The notes under the pieces: generated by a model
What the model was told of the DNA's origin: nothing
Database searches by the model: none
Seen by the model: the letters and a program-made list of their open reading frames with translations, nothing else
NCBI GenBank assembly: GCA_013396525.1
Contig: VWYX01000400.1
Span: 1-64,000 of the forward strand
Length of the DNA stretch: 64,000 nucleotides
DNA from: Chaetorhynchus papuensis
Taxonomy: Eukaryota; Chordata; Aves; Passeriformes; Rhipiduridae
Reading direction: 5' to 3'
Shown here: positions 34,382 to 47,420 of the stretch, piece by piece
How positions within the stretch are numbered: the first letter of the stretch is position 1
How the letters are laid out: every line of letters starts with the position of its first letter
Position numbers and translations under genes: made by a program

Positions 34382-34432
34382 TTCTTTTTCCCCCTTCCCT
34401 GCCCTGCCCTCTTCTCCCCCCCGCCCACCATT
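34382..34432 (+). repeat. Polypyrimidine tract
   Basis: About 50 pyrimidines with few interruptions, including CCCTGCCCTGCCCTCTTCTCC followed by a C run. It could form triplex DNA in principle. Confidence 0.85.
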
Positions 34433-34604
34433 TTAGTAAGCAATGGAAGCAAATCAGTTTTTAAACACGATTAAAGAATATTTTGTCTTCAAATGGAGAC
34501 AATTATGAAAAACTTGAAGAAGTTATTAATAATGGCATCTTGCTGTCCTTATTCTCACAGTGCATATAGAGTTCATTTAAGCTAAAAAATACATTATTAT
34601 AGCT

Positions 34605-34680
34605 GAGCCAATCACCTCAACCTCTTCTCATGGGAAAGGGAGAGAATTAGTCACTTATAGGGAAAGATAGTAATGATATA
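34605..34680 (-). mobile_element. Possible short ERVL-type LTR remnant
   Basis: CTCATGGGAAAGGGAGAGAA with the preceding GAGCCAATCACCTCAACC resembles the U5 block of the minus-strand ERVL-type LTR at 5865-6417. The match is only about 50 bases. Confidence 0.3.
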
Positions 34681-35400
34681 TTTCAAATGTCTTCTTTAGA
34701 ATGAACCACATCTCAGTGATGCTTATTGCTCTCCACTAGTTATGAAAAAAGACCAACTGCCAGATCTGATAAGGACTTTCACATTTAGTGAGATAAACCT
34801 CACTATCCGTAACTTCTGCTGATGTTTGTCCAAACAAAGCACTCCTTCATTCCCCATTTCCCCTAGAGTAGCCTGGAGTCTTGAATTTTGATCATCAATT
34901 GCAAGTCTACATTTTTCTGTACATACTTTTACATATGTGATATATATGTGTTCATATGTGTGTAATGTTAATTGAACATGATAAGAAATCTTTACCTTAT
35001 TCTGCGGGAAAAAAGGATGAAAAAATTAAAATTGGTCATTCCAGGTAATCCAGATTTGTCCAAGAGGTACACAAGGTTAGGGGTTTCATCTGAGGTATAG
35101 GAGAGTAGACTTAAATCCCTGTTCTTCATGACTAAGGGAACTTCGTATCCCAAACATGTATTATTGATGTTTTCATCCTGCTAATTGAAAGAGGGCCAAA
35201 GAACAAGCACACTGCTGAACAGGTAGCTCACTATCACATTCCTTTTACAAGTACTCCAGCTCATTTGCTCTCAGCCAAGTCTACTATAGAGAAAGTTGTT
35301 CACCAGTTAACTACAGACAAATCTGTGCCATTTCACCTTCAGATCATCACTTTCCAGTTCCTTGTCATTATTAAACTTACTGTAGATGTCTACTGATAAA

Positions 35401-35428
35401 TGTGCGTGCATGCGTGTGTGTGTGTTTG
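35401..35428 (+). repeat. (GT)n microsatellite
   Basis: TGTGCGTGCATGCG followed by GTGTGTGTGTGT. Confidence 0.85.
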
Positions 35429-37460
35429 GCTTTGCTTGTGTGGTTTTTTTCTTGGTAAAGTAATATATCTGCAGGAAAAAGCAAAATTTGATGCAAAATA
35501 TCAGTATTTTATAGCCAGGAATGCCAAATTAGTAGTGATCCTGAGTGGTACATGCTAGAATTTAAGCCACTGTGGAGGCAGATGTCACTTTTGAGGAGAT
35601 AAATAAGTAAGTACCCAAGGAGGTAAGCTCTTCCCCTGGATTATTTTTAGTATGCATATTTGCTTTTTCAAGTTAGTGCTATTAGGGAAAACAGACTTAT
35701 TATTGGAAGCAGTAAAAGCCTAGAGAGCTGTAGAAGAGACTGAATGATAGACAGAGATGATAAACCACTAGAAAAAATTGAAGGGGAAAATGCTTCAGAA
35801 GTCATAAATACAAAGAACATTTCAAAAATAAGAGAGCAGAATAAAGAAGCAGGAAATAAAATAAAAAGCCCAGTTTTGATTATGTTCAAAGAGAACAAAC
35901 ACATTGCATTGAGAAAGTTTGCCAACAAGGCACATATGAATGCAGCAACTCATCTAATGATTAAATGGAACACTGTCCTTTTACTTACTTTAGAAAATTA
36001 CTAATAAGTTTAAAAATTAGTAGAAAGTGGGTTACCATAAACATAGCAGAGGATCTTTGTTGAACAAAATTTGAAGAAATTAGTAAAACTGGAATATCAG
36101 CAATCAAACTGTTGCAGCAACCACACATATTTTCTTGAGTGATTTTTTCAATATGTTTGGTACTTATAAACTATGACCTTTAATTGTGTGTTGTTTTATT
36201 AAGATGGGCTAACAGTAGTGCACAATCAAAAGTATAATTCAGGAGTCAGGTATATTATCTCATATAACTGCAATGTCATTTGACTTCTATACTGTATTAA
36301 CACCATTATATTAGTGTTAAGCATTTGATTACTGAGGTAATTAAGAAAACTTTTAAGACATTTTATACTCTCAGCCATTTCGCTAGAGCTATAAAACTAG
36401 CCCATCAATTCAGTCTTCAGGAAAAATTGGTCCTCTGTGGGAGAACATCTCTCATGATGGCAATCAAAGCACCTACTATAGCGAGATGTATTTGCTTACT
36501 TGTGCTTCACAGTGCAACTTTGTGCTTGAGATTTATGGGAAGAATAAAAATGAAATGCAGCATGTTAGTGAGGAGTGTGCAGATCCGCATGCATTACCTA
36601 AATTAGTAGATCTAAAATATTCAGGTTCATTTTGTATGTCCTTCCTGTTATTTACTGGATTTATCTTGGGAAGATAAGCTCATCTAGCAACTTCATCTTA
36701 GAGAACTTTAAAATACTGGAAGAATTTTAAGGAATGCTATGCATTCAGTGCCTGGGATTTTGTTTCCCCATTCTCAGAACTTTAGAAATAGTGAAAATAA
36801 TTGAAGCATTTATGACACAGAACAACTAAATTAAACCAGCGAGTCTCTCTTGCAACAGAAAGTACTCTGTACCTCACCAAAACACCAGGCAGCAACCAAG
36901 AACTTTTGTCTAGATTATTTCATTTCAGGCACATTTTATATTTTTCAGCTTGAGATTCAACACTGTGAACAAAAGATAGAGAGGATTTTGAAGTCAATTA
37001 GGCTTTCAGCTTTGCTTATACACTGTCTCAATGCTAGTCCAAAACAATGTGTTTGTATTTTTTGCATAACTGGAGAACCAGGGAGCCAAATAACCCTGGT
37101 CACCAACCCATTTTCTTGAGTGACTTTTATTTGAGGGGGCTGTGCATGACAAGCATTTTCCCACTGTCAATCCAGCATCATAGCTTTCAGTGTACTCTGG
37201 CACATTTAAAATGTGTTACACTAAAAATGATATAAATTTCTGGAGAAAACCAACTCCATCCCAGCTGAAACCAGCACAGGTGTTTTCAGAAAGCATTACT
37301 TTGTAAAATTGACACTGGTTTACTACTCATGTGCTCATTTATGCCAGGAATATTAATTGTTTCTAATAAACAATGGAAAGATCACATGGCTAGCAGCTTG
37401 TTCAGCTTTGGGTCCTCTTCACCACTGTTTTCACTCACCAAAAGATCTTTTCAGTATTGT

Positions 37461-37495
37461 TACTCGTATAAGAGCTAAAGTCTCTTATACAAGTA
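37461..37495. repeat. 14-bp hairpin with one mismatch
   Basis: TACTCGTATAAGAG (37461-37474) and CTCTTATACAAGTA (37482-37495) are complementary at 13 of 14 positions around a 7-base loop. Confidence 0.85.
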
Positions 37496-37776
37496 ATTCA
37501 GAAGTTACAGAAAGCTATGAATTCCCTGGTTAATGTGGTTTACATAATATGTAACCTGATAGAAAACAAGGTGATTCAGGTTGGGTTTGTTGGTTTTTTT
37601 TGGTTTTTTTGTTTTTTTAATCTATAACAAGGTATTTTGTGATATATACTGAACTAGAAGCATGGTAAAATATTTTATCAAAGAAGAATGTTTTCTAAAA
37701 ATTATATATTTTCAGTATTTCTTTTGTTTTCTTCTTCCAGTACATATTTTAATGGAATAAAAAACAACAAAAAAGA

Positions 37777-37852
37777 CAGTATTGTTGTTTCTACAACTGA
37801 TTTATAGTATTCAAGTATACAAGAGAGTATTTTTGTTTCTACAGCTGATTTG
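37777..37852. repeat. Imperfect direct duplication
   Basis: AGTATTGTTGTTTCTACAAC (from 37778) and AGTATTTTTGTTTCTACAGC (from 37827), each followed by TGATTT, are similar copies about 49 bases apart. Confidence 0.7.
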
Positions 37853-38517
37853 CTAAAAATAATTTTGCAAATAGTAGGCTATTTGACTCCAGAAAGCTCT
37901 AAAAGCTTTATATGATGTGGTCACTTGTTACTTGAAGGGAAAATAAAAAACAGGGTTTGGAAATAATTTTAAGATTCTAAAGCAGCAAAAAGTCCTGGAT
38001 GAGTCAGAGAGTAAAGTACAGGCAATTTAGAGGAGCAATAACAGAGATCTACCTAAAAAAAAAAAGAGCTGACACTTGTCATGCTCTTGGTAAAGGACAG
38101 CCATTTTCTATGACTGTGGAACTTGATGGTGGGAGTATAACATTTTTTACAGAACTTTCAGTCAGAAAAGTTCTCAGACTATAAAATTTCTGGTCAAACA
38201 GGATCTCAGGGCTGCAAGCAATCTTGTGATCAACAGTATAAGTTGGGGAGAAAACACCACAACTGAATCATGTCCTTGGGCTGTCTGAGACAGATGAGAG
38301 ACTTCAATCTCAGTCTTTTACATTACAGAAGAATAACCTCATTAAAGGGTGTTTAATGAGCCCTTATTATGTCATTCTAAATTAACCATGTGGTAAAGTA
38401 TGATACAGCAAGAATATTGACTTTAGGCTTTCCAGATTGCAGGATTTAAAAAAAAAAACCTTTTCCCGTAAGGCAGGCCTCCATTTCTGATTCTGAAGTT
38501 TTATGTTTTGCCATTTT

Positions 38518-38595
38518 GTTGTTTTTGGTTTGGTTAGGTTTTTGTTGTTGTTGTTGTTTTGGTATATGTTTTGGGTTTTGCTTTTGTTTTGTTTC
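38518..38595 (+). repeat. GT/T-rich low-complexity tract
   Basis: TTGTTGTTTTTGGTTTGG, then (TTG)n, then GGGTTTTGCTTTTGTTTTG. It is of the same kind as the tract at 28698-28856. Confidence 0.85.
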
Positions 38596-38929
38596 CTGTG
38601 ATGATTTTTCAAATACATTTTCATTCTGTTCAATTTCATAAGGGAAGAACGTATTAGAGTTTTGAAAACAGGCTTTATTTTCAACTATATTTCCTTGTCC
38701 TCTTTTCCATAAAGAATTGGTACATCCCAAGTTCTGCACTCTAATTAATTTAAAACCGAAACAACTACACAAATTTCTAGCTATGTGAGTGTCCCAATAC
38801 GTATCACTCCCATCTTTATTTCAAAAGACCAGTTCATGAATCTACAGAACTATATCTAAAGAACAGGGATATGCTGAGTGAAGTATTAACAGATTTCAAC
38901 CAGTGAGATATTTCATTAAAGGAGAAGCA

Positions 38930-39120
38930 CTCTGATTTTCCATTACCTAGATCCTATTAATCCCTGGCTAAAATTGCTCGGCAATTGTGGAGCTACATAA
39001 AGTTACGGTGAAAATTTATTTGGAAACAACCACATTTGAATTACAGCAGTGAAGGGACTAACTGTGAATCGTTTGAAACTGACTTCTGTGTTGTCTCTCT
39101 CGATCTGAATTTTGCAGGAG
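38930..39120. promoter_or_regulatory. Candidate conserved non-coding element
   Basis: Repeat-free stretch with retained CpGs (TGCTCGGCAATTG, TTACGGTG, AATCGTTT, CTCGATC) and binding-site-like words (CTATTAATCCC, a bicoid/OTX/PITX-type core; CAATTG). The call rests only on texture and is weak; alignment to other birds would decide it. Confidence 0.2.
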
Positions 39121-40590
39121 AAGGTCCACAACCAGCATCTTCCCTCCATGTTTTCTGTTACATTTATGTATAATGTTATTATTCAGAGTTTATTTAGAAT
39201 CAGGCCACTTACATGTAACTGACCTTGTCACTCTTTTCATTCTCCTTATTTTCCCCCCTTTTTAGTGTCCTTTCTGCCCTACCAGTTTCTGCTGGTGTGT
39301 TTCTCCTTCTTCAAGTGTCCTTTGTGCGCTACATTTTTCCTTCACTTGTTGTGTTTTAATCTTCTTTCTTAAATTTACTCTATCTTTCTCCATTTCATGT
39401 CACTGGCATGACTTTCTGTCCCCACTTCCATTCCCTGGTGCCCTATCAGCATTTCTTCTGTACCAGCCTTTCCAATTTAGTTTTCATTTCCTCCTTGAGA
39501 TAAATCTAGTAGTGTCGCAGATTTCTCTCTAACACCATGTAAGTACTGCATTAAAACTCTATTACTGGTAATTGAGCTAATGTAAGAGTGCAGATTACCT
39601 ATAATTTATGACAAAGTAACTCTGTGTCTTAGACATTGTAATGAATCACCATTTTAATTTAAATGTATTGGACGCTTACCAAACCTCCCAAAGTGAGGTA
39701 GGGAATACTTGAAATAATATTCTAAAGCCTCTGACAATTGAAAGGTAAGCAGTCCAAATCCAGAGACTTTCAGGACTGTGGAGTTATCCTGGGACCCTAT
39801 ATTCAAGCTGTCTTCTTTACTATGAGAAGGGTCATATTTGTTTCATCTCTTGCATCAGCTTCCAGATATTCATTTTTTGCAGCAGACAAATGAAATTTCA
39901 GTCCAGACATGTATTGTGGATGGGATCAGAGAGTAGTTATTTCGCATACACTTTTGTATTCAGTCTGGTACAATTTAATCATTGCTATGAGTCTAATTCT
40001 TTCAGTTAGGTATATCAGGAGTAGATTTGGCCCAGTATTTTAAATTTAAGAGAGTTTCACACTTTAAACATGTCAATTATGCTGTGCAGTTCTGAGTGCT
40101 GAGATTGTGCTGAGTTTAGCAGCTTATCAAAACTAACAAAATTCAGACTTCTAATCATTGGAAACTGGGAGAGGGGGGAATTTGGAACTGATCAGCAAAA
40201 GAACCTTCCCTCCTATTCTATCATGTTTCTCTTGCAAGAAGGGCACTGATGGAGTGGTCACCCACAAATCAGTGTTTAACTGCACTGATTGTTGTGCTGA
40301 AGCTAGCTAGTTGCTTTTTATGCCAAGCAAGACTGTGGATATTTTATGTCAGTGCTGGCTCAATAATTTTGCTCATCTACATTTGAAAATACTCAGATGT
40401 GTTCTGAGATGTGCAACTCATAAATCTAAGCATATGGACTGTGTAAGCACATGGAAGTAAAATCAGTCCACCAATGCACTTTTCCCCTCTCATAGCTTTT
40501 TTCTTCTGGATACAATTCTAAGACCTTGTTGAATAAAAAACAGGCTATAAATTGTTATTAGAATAACAGAGTTCTGTTGCTAAGAGATTA

Positions 40591-40630
40591 AAAATATATA
40601 TATATATACACACACATATTTTTTTTTTGT
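40591..40630 (+). repeat. (TA)n(CA)n microsatellite with T run
   Basis: AATATATATATATATACACACACAT followed by ten T. Confidence 0.9.
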
Positions 40631-40899
40631 GTTGATATGCACTTAGACATTTCTCCTGTTCCTCTTCCTATTTTTAGTGTTTATATTTGTACATCACCAA
40701 CCCAGTGTGTTTGTGTGGTGATTGATGGGAAAGGTGTCCAAAAAAATATTTTCCTGAAGGCGATGGCAACATGAAAATCTATTTTTCTAAAAGTTTTATG
40801 TTTTCAAAACTATTACAGTCAATAAGTATGCATTACAGGCTATAAGCCTTAGCAAGGTATTTTAATCTAACAGTTCTGCACCATGTTCACATTAATATG

Positions 40900-41390
40900 C
40901 AAATAGAAGGAGAATACAAAATTAAATGGAAATGAAAGTTGAAAGTTAATTGACATTTCTGTCACAAAAGCTCGGAGAAACAGTACTTATGGTTTAATGG
41001 CAAAAAGCTAATGTGTCATCCTAGGGAGGGCTACATCAATTTAGAACTAAGACGATTTTACTGAGGAAAAGTGCAAAGTGCTGTTTGTGCATGCAGGTTG
41101 CCAGCTCCCCCTATGCAGGTGGTCCCATCACCATAAACCTGGACTAAATTGCTGCCATTCATTAAACGCAGTGGCTGTCTGGATAGCTGCCTAGCACAGA
41201 CTTACACAGGCCATCTATTTCTGTCAGAAATATGATATGTCACTGACAAAAGCTTAATTACTCCATTAATTAATAGGACAATTTTCAAAATGCCTTGCAA
41301 TGCAGCTTGACACTCATTAGTGCCATTTATGAATAATTTCTCTCAGGGTATAATACGCTATAAAGTGTAATTTGAAAGAGAATAATACTT
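40900..41390. promoter_or_regulatory. Candidate conserved non-coding element
   Basis: About 490 bp free of repeats and low complexity, unlike its neighbours, with a cluster of homeodomain-type words (GCTTAATTACTCC, CATTAATTAATAGG), a CATTTATGAATAAT octamer-like word and TGACATTTCTGTCAC. Base composition is balanced and no open frame is kept. This is what developmental enhancers conserved among vertebrates look like, but only comparison can show it. Confidence 0.3.
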
Positions 41391-41827
41391 GTTTAAACCC
41401 TATGTATCCCTGAAACCAAAATCCATTCTTTGCTGAATTAGTCGGCTTTATGAAAAAGCATAGACCTATCGGCTGAATGCTTGGAAAAATATTTCTCTAT
41501 ATCAAAACACATCTGTCACAGAACAGCAAGTTTTTGGATTGGACAGCAATATTCTGGACTAGAGTCCAGGCAGTCTTTCCATACAAGAAATCTCGATCCC
41601 CCTCTAGATGTACCCTTACCACCCTCAGTTCTGTGTGAAGGCCAGGGGCACCGAAATGCATAGACTTCTACTGTGCTAGCTCATCCCTATGTCCCTGAAT
41701 GTCTATATTCCTTTATATGACTGGACCAATTAGAGGACAAAAGTGCTGGCAAAGATTATTCCATCAAGTATCTCCTAAAATGTAGGCCCAGGATTGATTT
41801 AGCAAGGCGGTTGTTATAAATGGGTGA

Positions 41828-42543
41828 TGTAGGTTTAAGTCAGCTCTTGCCTTTTTGTCCAGGCCTCTGGCAGCAGGCAGTCATGTTATTGAGGTGTCCA
41901 GCACCCCAAAAACCCAGTCTCATTTGCAAGTTCTTTAATAAAGGCTGATTCAGTCTATTATAAAATGAATTATTTATTAGTAGACACAAAACTAACAGAC
42001 ATAAGACTTAAAACAGATTGTCACTACACAGGGATAAGACAAAAAGGGGGTACTAGTATTGTACACGCAGACTTAAACGTACCATTAAATTTACAGCTAG
42101 CTAAGAAATGGTATAACTTAGGATCCAATGTTTCTTACCAGCAATTCTTGATGGAGCAGACATCGAAAATCCTTTCCCTCAATTTCCAGAAAAGTAACCT
42201 TGAAGTTTGCATCCAAGCTTCAGAAAGAAATCTTCTCACACCTTTCCGAGGAATGTGTAAGAGACTTCTGCCTCTGTGTTAATTTGTGTGGGCTTTTATA
42301 GACATAAGAACCGTGTCTTTTGGTCACCAATGTTTATTTTCCTTTATCTCTTTCCACACCTGCTCTCATACCAAGATGTGTACTTGGGGCTTGGACTCAG
42401 ACTTTCAGAAGCCTGGAGGTGACCTCCTGTTGGGCTCTCTCACCCCTTGCTGGGCTCTCTGCCTCCTCACTGGGCTGTTAACCTGGCCTGAGTTACCTCT
42501 TCCAAATGCCCCAGCCATGAGAGAAGGGGGACATCCTGCCACA
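41828..42543 (-). mobile_element. LTR with long R region, minus strand
   Basis: On the minus strand this has the order of a retroviral LTR: a possible TGTGGCAGGATG start near 42543, U3 with ATTGGTGACC, a TATA box CTATAAAAGCCC (plus-strand complement at 42290-42301), a long R region, the poly(A) signal AATAAA (complement at 41973-41978), and a U5 that ends ...AAACCTACA at 41828. TATA to poly(A) signal spans about 320 bases. I recall a similar U5 (CTGGACACCTCAATAAC) from avian ERV LTRs but do not name the family. Flanks show no clear duplication, so the U3 limit is uncertain. Nothing viral adjoins it. Confidence 0.6.
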
Positions 42544-45500
42544 GCAGTCAAAGTGCAAGAGAAAAAGAAGTCAAAATAGGAGAAATATGTGGAGAAAGTA
42601 TGAGCACAGCTCCATGGTTTTATATGCAAGTTAGTTACGTGTGGAAGGACAAACACTTTTAAAGATTCTTGCGTTCCTCATTTCAGAGCCAGAAAGTTTC
42701 AGTGTTTCAATGATGTAGAGTGTCTTCTAGTGCCTGCTCTGCAACAGATCAGCTCTTTCCTATCGAGTTTACAAGTTTTCTTTAATTATTTTTTTTACAT
42801 TCTCAGAGTTCATTCAGCATAGGCTAGGATCACAAATGTAGTCACTGGCCCTGCATGTGAGAAACTGTAGACATCTGAAGTTTGAACAGTATGGGCTACT
42901 TACTGAGAAGTAGGCACTTCTGTTCTCTGCTCTTTGCAGATTCATAAAATTAAAAGTTTTACTTCATTCTGCTTATGCTGCTCACTAAACAATTATTTTC
43001 TTGAGGAAAACTTTTTACCACTTTAATAGACAGGCTAAACAAAAATATAGAAATAATATGACAACACGAAGCTTGCCACAAAAATGCATGCAATATAGAA
43101 ACAAAGACCTGCTCCCAAGGTCAATAGCACTTAAGGTGTTTAAGAAAAAAAGTTAGTTAGGCAGGTCTTGAAACACACTTTCTTTGTGTAAATGGTGATA
43201 CAGTAAGGCAAGCTGTCTTATAGGGGTGTTAGTGCCAACTCTACAGTCTAAAATCAGGATTTTAAGAAGCAATCTTTTAGGTTTCTAATCTGGGTTTGTA
43301 TCACCTATGATTTTTTTTAGTATCCATAAATTTCACTGTCCAAATACCATTTCCTAAAGGAGCTCAGACTTTGCTGAATGTTCACCCTGTTCAGAAAATT
43401 TAGTTTCTTAGGCATTCCCCAATGTATAGCAGGAGGTAGTGCAGGCTGGGAAAGTGAAAACCATTTACCACTTCCTCTGCCTGACCTGTTCACCTGCACA
43501 AGTTGCTTGTTAGTCAACTGAAGAGGCTGAGCTGACAGTGTTCTTCTGCCTTGGTTCAGGATCTGACTCTAGAACAGCAGGCATGAGGGACACAGTAACC
43601 TTTTCAGCCACCCCAGTCTTAGCATTCTTGTCAATCAAAGCCCTCAGAATACACAGAAAAAACAGATTTTCTGAGGGTGGGCTCTCAGCAGTTTCCAAAA
43701 ATCCAACTCTTTGAAAAAGTCTCATTTAGACGCTCATCAGTTGGAGACCTTTAATTTGGCACACAGGGCTTAATCGGCAAAATCTTTATAGAGTTCCACA
43801 GCTTGGGCAGCTTTGACATTTAAGAGTACGTTTTACCCAGAAAATCTCATTAATCATAGCGGGAATATGGTTAAAGTCTCAATTTGGCTCAACTTGGAAA
43901 TGTGTGCACAGCCATGTGTCAGTTGACACATACCCTCTCCCCTCCATCCCCACCAAAAAAGTCCCCAAATCCAAACCCTGACATAAACCCCATGAAAACT
44001 CTTTGATTTTTCTTTGACTTACCAGTAAAAATCCCATTCTGTCATTTACTCTGGAACTGATTTAGGCAAGACCATATTATTCAATCCTCAGTGAGTCAGT
44101 ATAGCCAGGTAAGTTTTGTGCAAAAGATGTAGAAGAGAAACCTGTTAAGTGGTACTCTGATGTGTCTTTTGCACATTCCTATTCAAAGCATAGAGAGTAT
44201 TAATTTAATCTTAAAAAAAACCCCCAAAACCAAAAACAAAACAACAAAACCAAAGTGAAAAAAGGTTACTGAGTGGTTCACTGATGTTAATGAGTAAGTT
44301 CTGTCTTACTTCTCTCAGAATTCAGTACTCTCTCTTTGTTTCCCTTTAAAACCAATAAGCCACAGAAGAAGTGAGAGTTACAGGTCTATTTGCCTTTAGC
44401 TATTGCAGGTAAGAGGAAAGCACTCCAAAACCCAATGCATGAAGCATTTTCTTTAGTTTTTTGCACTCGATTTAATCCTACTCTTAAAATATTTTTGCAG
44501 CCATTATTACTTCTCCTCCTTGATGCTGATAAGAACTACTGTCCCAAAATATTAGAGAACCAACTGGATAATCTTTAGCCTCTCCAATACAAATACCATC
44601 TCCCCTCCCTATAATCAGTGACTGGTGAACCATTTTTATTTAAAATGTCCTCACATTTGATTTTGAATCCTTGAATCCAATGTACGCACCTCAGCAAATG
44701 CTGCATACGTCAGAAAAGTATAAATAGATCTGAAGGCTTCCCATCCAGCTAAGAGTCAGTGTAAACTAGGTGATTATCTCTCTGTGGTGGTGTTATGCGC
44801 TTTGTTGCATTGGAAGAAATAAGAAGTCTTTGGTGGCCATGTTGACACATGTGGTGTGGCTGTCCATCTCCAAAGAATACGTGTCTAATGGAAGACAGTG
44901 AGCTTCTTTTCCAGAAAGAAAACAATAATCCCCATGTCCCACCTCTCAGCTTAGTCATCAAAACAGCTTGTCATGGTGATAAGATACATAAGAGTCTTAT
45001 CTTCACTCAGTCTGAGCTGACGTCAGCAGTGTCCCACACTGCAAGACAGTGTTATAACACTAGGCTATAGTAACAGTAAGAACCAGAGAAACAGTTTTAA
45101 AGGTGAGCTTCTACAATGCTGAACCCACAAAATTCCAGGGACTGGAAGGAAAGATGGTAAAAATAAATTTAGGATCTATCTTAGGATAATGCAGATTATT
45201 GATCCTTGGAATAGGGAGACACATAAATAAAAACAACATAAACTACAAAAAATATAACTAGTCCAAGCTAAAAAATAAAGCAACCAAAACCCAAAATCGT
45301 AGGTGTCTTTCTTTCCAGCTGAGTGTCATGAAACCCCACAATATAGTACTCTCTCAACGGTCTGGTGATTCATGCATTCCTGGGCTGCATGCTGCATTTG
45401 AAAGGGCAAACAGTGTTCTCAGCTAGAATATGCCATAGTGAGGTGTTATGATTCAGACTACCTGCAGCTAGAATTTACCTTCTATTAATTTGCATTGCAA

Positions 45501-47420
45501 GAAATTCACCCATCTCTCACTGTTCAAATAATTTTTACTTTCTTTCATTCTTATTTCTGCTTTGACCAGTGTTCCAGGGTTCTCTCCTCAAATAAGGAAG
45601 CTGTGGGTGTTAACTGTCATCTGAACAAACCTTACATCCTGATCTGATTTCCTATGCTTAAGGTTGCTGTCATAATCTCCTCCAGAGAGTTAAGGGATAT
45701 TAAGCAGCTGCCTACATTATCCTGAATTGCCTTCATATTTCCCAGAACATATGTTTGTGTATGTGAGTAAATAACTGTAGATACTCGGAGACACCTGTGT
45801 GCCTACAGAGTTAGGTGATTCCAAAAAAACAAGATTATCATTTGGGAGCTAAGGATTATTTAGTTTCTTAAGCCCTTAGCCCTTATTTTGCTAAGATTTA
45901 GGTGAACTTTATCCATGAAGAATGTTTTTATCCCTAAAACTTAGACCAAACCACTAGCACTTACATGATGATATCACAGGGACAAAGGATATCATGACAG
46001 GTGATGTACTGTCACTTTCATAGAAAAAAAACCAAACAACTCTTTAAATGCTTTAGTCTCAAGTAAAATTATTGAAATAAACTTTCTGTGTCTTTTGTCT
46101 GTACTATAGAATAAAGTAATAATTTCCAGGAATGAATTAAAAGAAATGGATAATTTTGAAAAATAAATATAGAATAATATTTTTGAACATTTACAATGAA
46201 TTATGATACCCATTCTCAGCTGAAGCTTTTTAAATTCTGCCTTGATGATTCATTCCTCACTTTCAACATCATTACTGTTACTGCCATAGTTAGTATTCAT
46301 AAGACTAAAATACTTTACTGTTTTATTTGTTTTGTTGGATCCTGCTTGGCTATGGCCTGCTGTTCTAAACCAACTCTGCAATAGTTTACCTTTGCTGTCA
46401 TAGCGCTCATTCAGATTTTGCTGCCGTAGTTGTCAGTGCAGACTGCATAGCATTTGACTTTGTATTCATCAATTGCTGCTGTTTTATAAACATGAAGCTG
46501 ACTGTACTTTACTAAGTGAAAATTGTAAATGCGTGTCCTTTCCACTCACACAGCACCAAATCATATTCAGGTACCAAAACATAAGTTCACCAGAGATATA
46601 ATTGCATTTATTTTGTTCTGCTGGTTAGTTCCGTTAACATGTAAGGCTTAAAAGACCTTCAGCTTTTGAAATCTTCTTCAGAATTGTTCTAAAATGGCTC
46701 TTCAATCCTGCATATATTAGACATGGCCAGTCTAACAGCTAACAGCTATAGTGCATGTTTTCTTTTTAAGATAGGCTGCATGAATTTTCAACAGGTAATA
46801 AGGTTCTGGTAATACTTTTTGAGGAATGTGTTCTTCTGTGTATGCTGTTCTCTGATTTGGTATTCAACATGGCTTTATGATATTCTGAAAGTATCTTTAG
46901 TACTTAGAAGCTAATGTCTGATGGCAGATGACTGTGTTACTGAAATACTTATCAAGACTCTGGAAACAGGCCTGTGCAGACCTCACAAACTCCATTTCAC
47001 ATTTATTTCTCATGGAATAATAAAACCTTACTTTGCTTGTATGCCCTGAGCTAGGTTTGATCTGTTGCCAATCTGACCAAGGATAGCACCTCGCAAAACA
47101 GGTTGTGGAACCACAGCTTCTCATTATAGGCGTATTGATTCTCCTGTTCTTGTTTGTGTTATCACCTTCTGCAATTAATATTTTTAACCTACTGTATTGT
47201 TACAATTTTTCCAGGGTAGTTTTGACAAAAGCACCTTTCTTTTCATGCCAGCTTTTTTATATGCTCCAGGTTTTGTCATCTAACCACTTAGCAGGTTAAT
47301 TTTTCACAGTTTAAGGTTGTGCTATAGATAGAACATGCTTTTAAAACCTAATTGTTGCTTCAAGAGTTGCTATTCTTCACTTCCCATGTTCATGTAACCG
47401 GTTGTGTCAACTTTATTCAC
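42544..47420. other. Unique AT-rich DNA, no gene recognised
   Basis: 4.9 kb. An A/C low-complexity tract lies at 44211-44258. Frames on both strands (for example 43510-43725 minus; 44749-44961 minus and 44849-45070 plus, which overlap) show no resemblance to known proteins. Confidence 0.55.
44211..44258 (+). repeat. A/C-rich low-complexity tract
   Basis: AAAAAAAACCCCCAAAACC followed by AAAAACAAAACAACAAAACC; the complement of the GT-rich tracts elsewhere. Confidence 0.85.

Larger units (their letters stand above)
33605..41827. other. Long unique AT-rich region with scattered low-complexity DNA
   Basis: 8.2 kb without a recognisable gene. Separate entries cover its pyrimidine tract, microsatellites, hairpin, GT-rich tract and two stretches that might be conserved non-coding elements. 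Open frames are at most about 108 codons and are chance, for example 38382-38772 minus, which simply reads the GT-rich tract in reverse. Confidence 0.55.

Noticed and set aside
41965..42282. 105-codon plus-strand open frame
   Set aside because: It lies antisense to the R-U5 region of an LTR and resembles no known protein.
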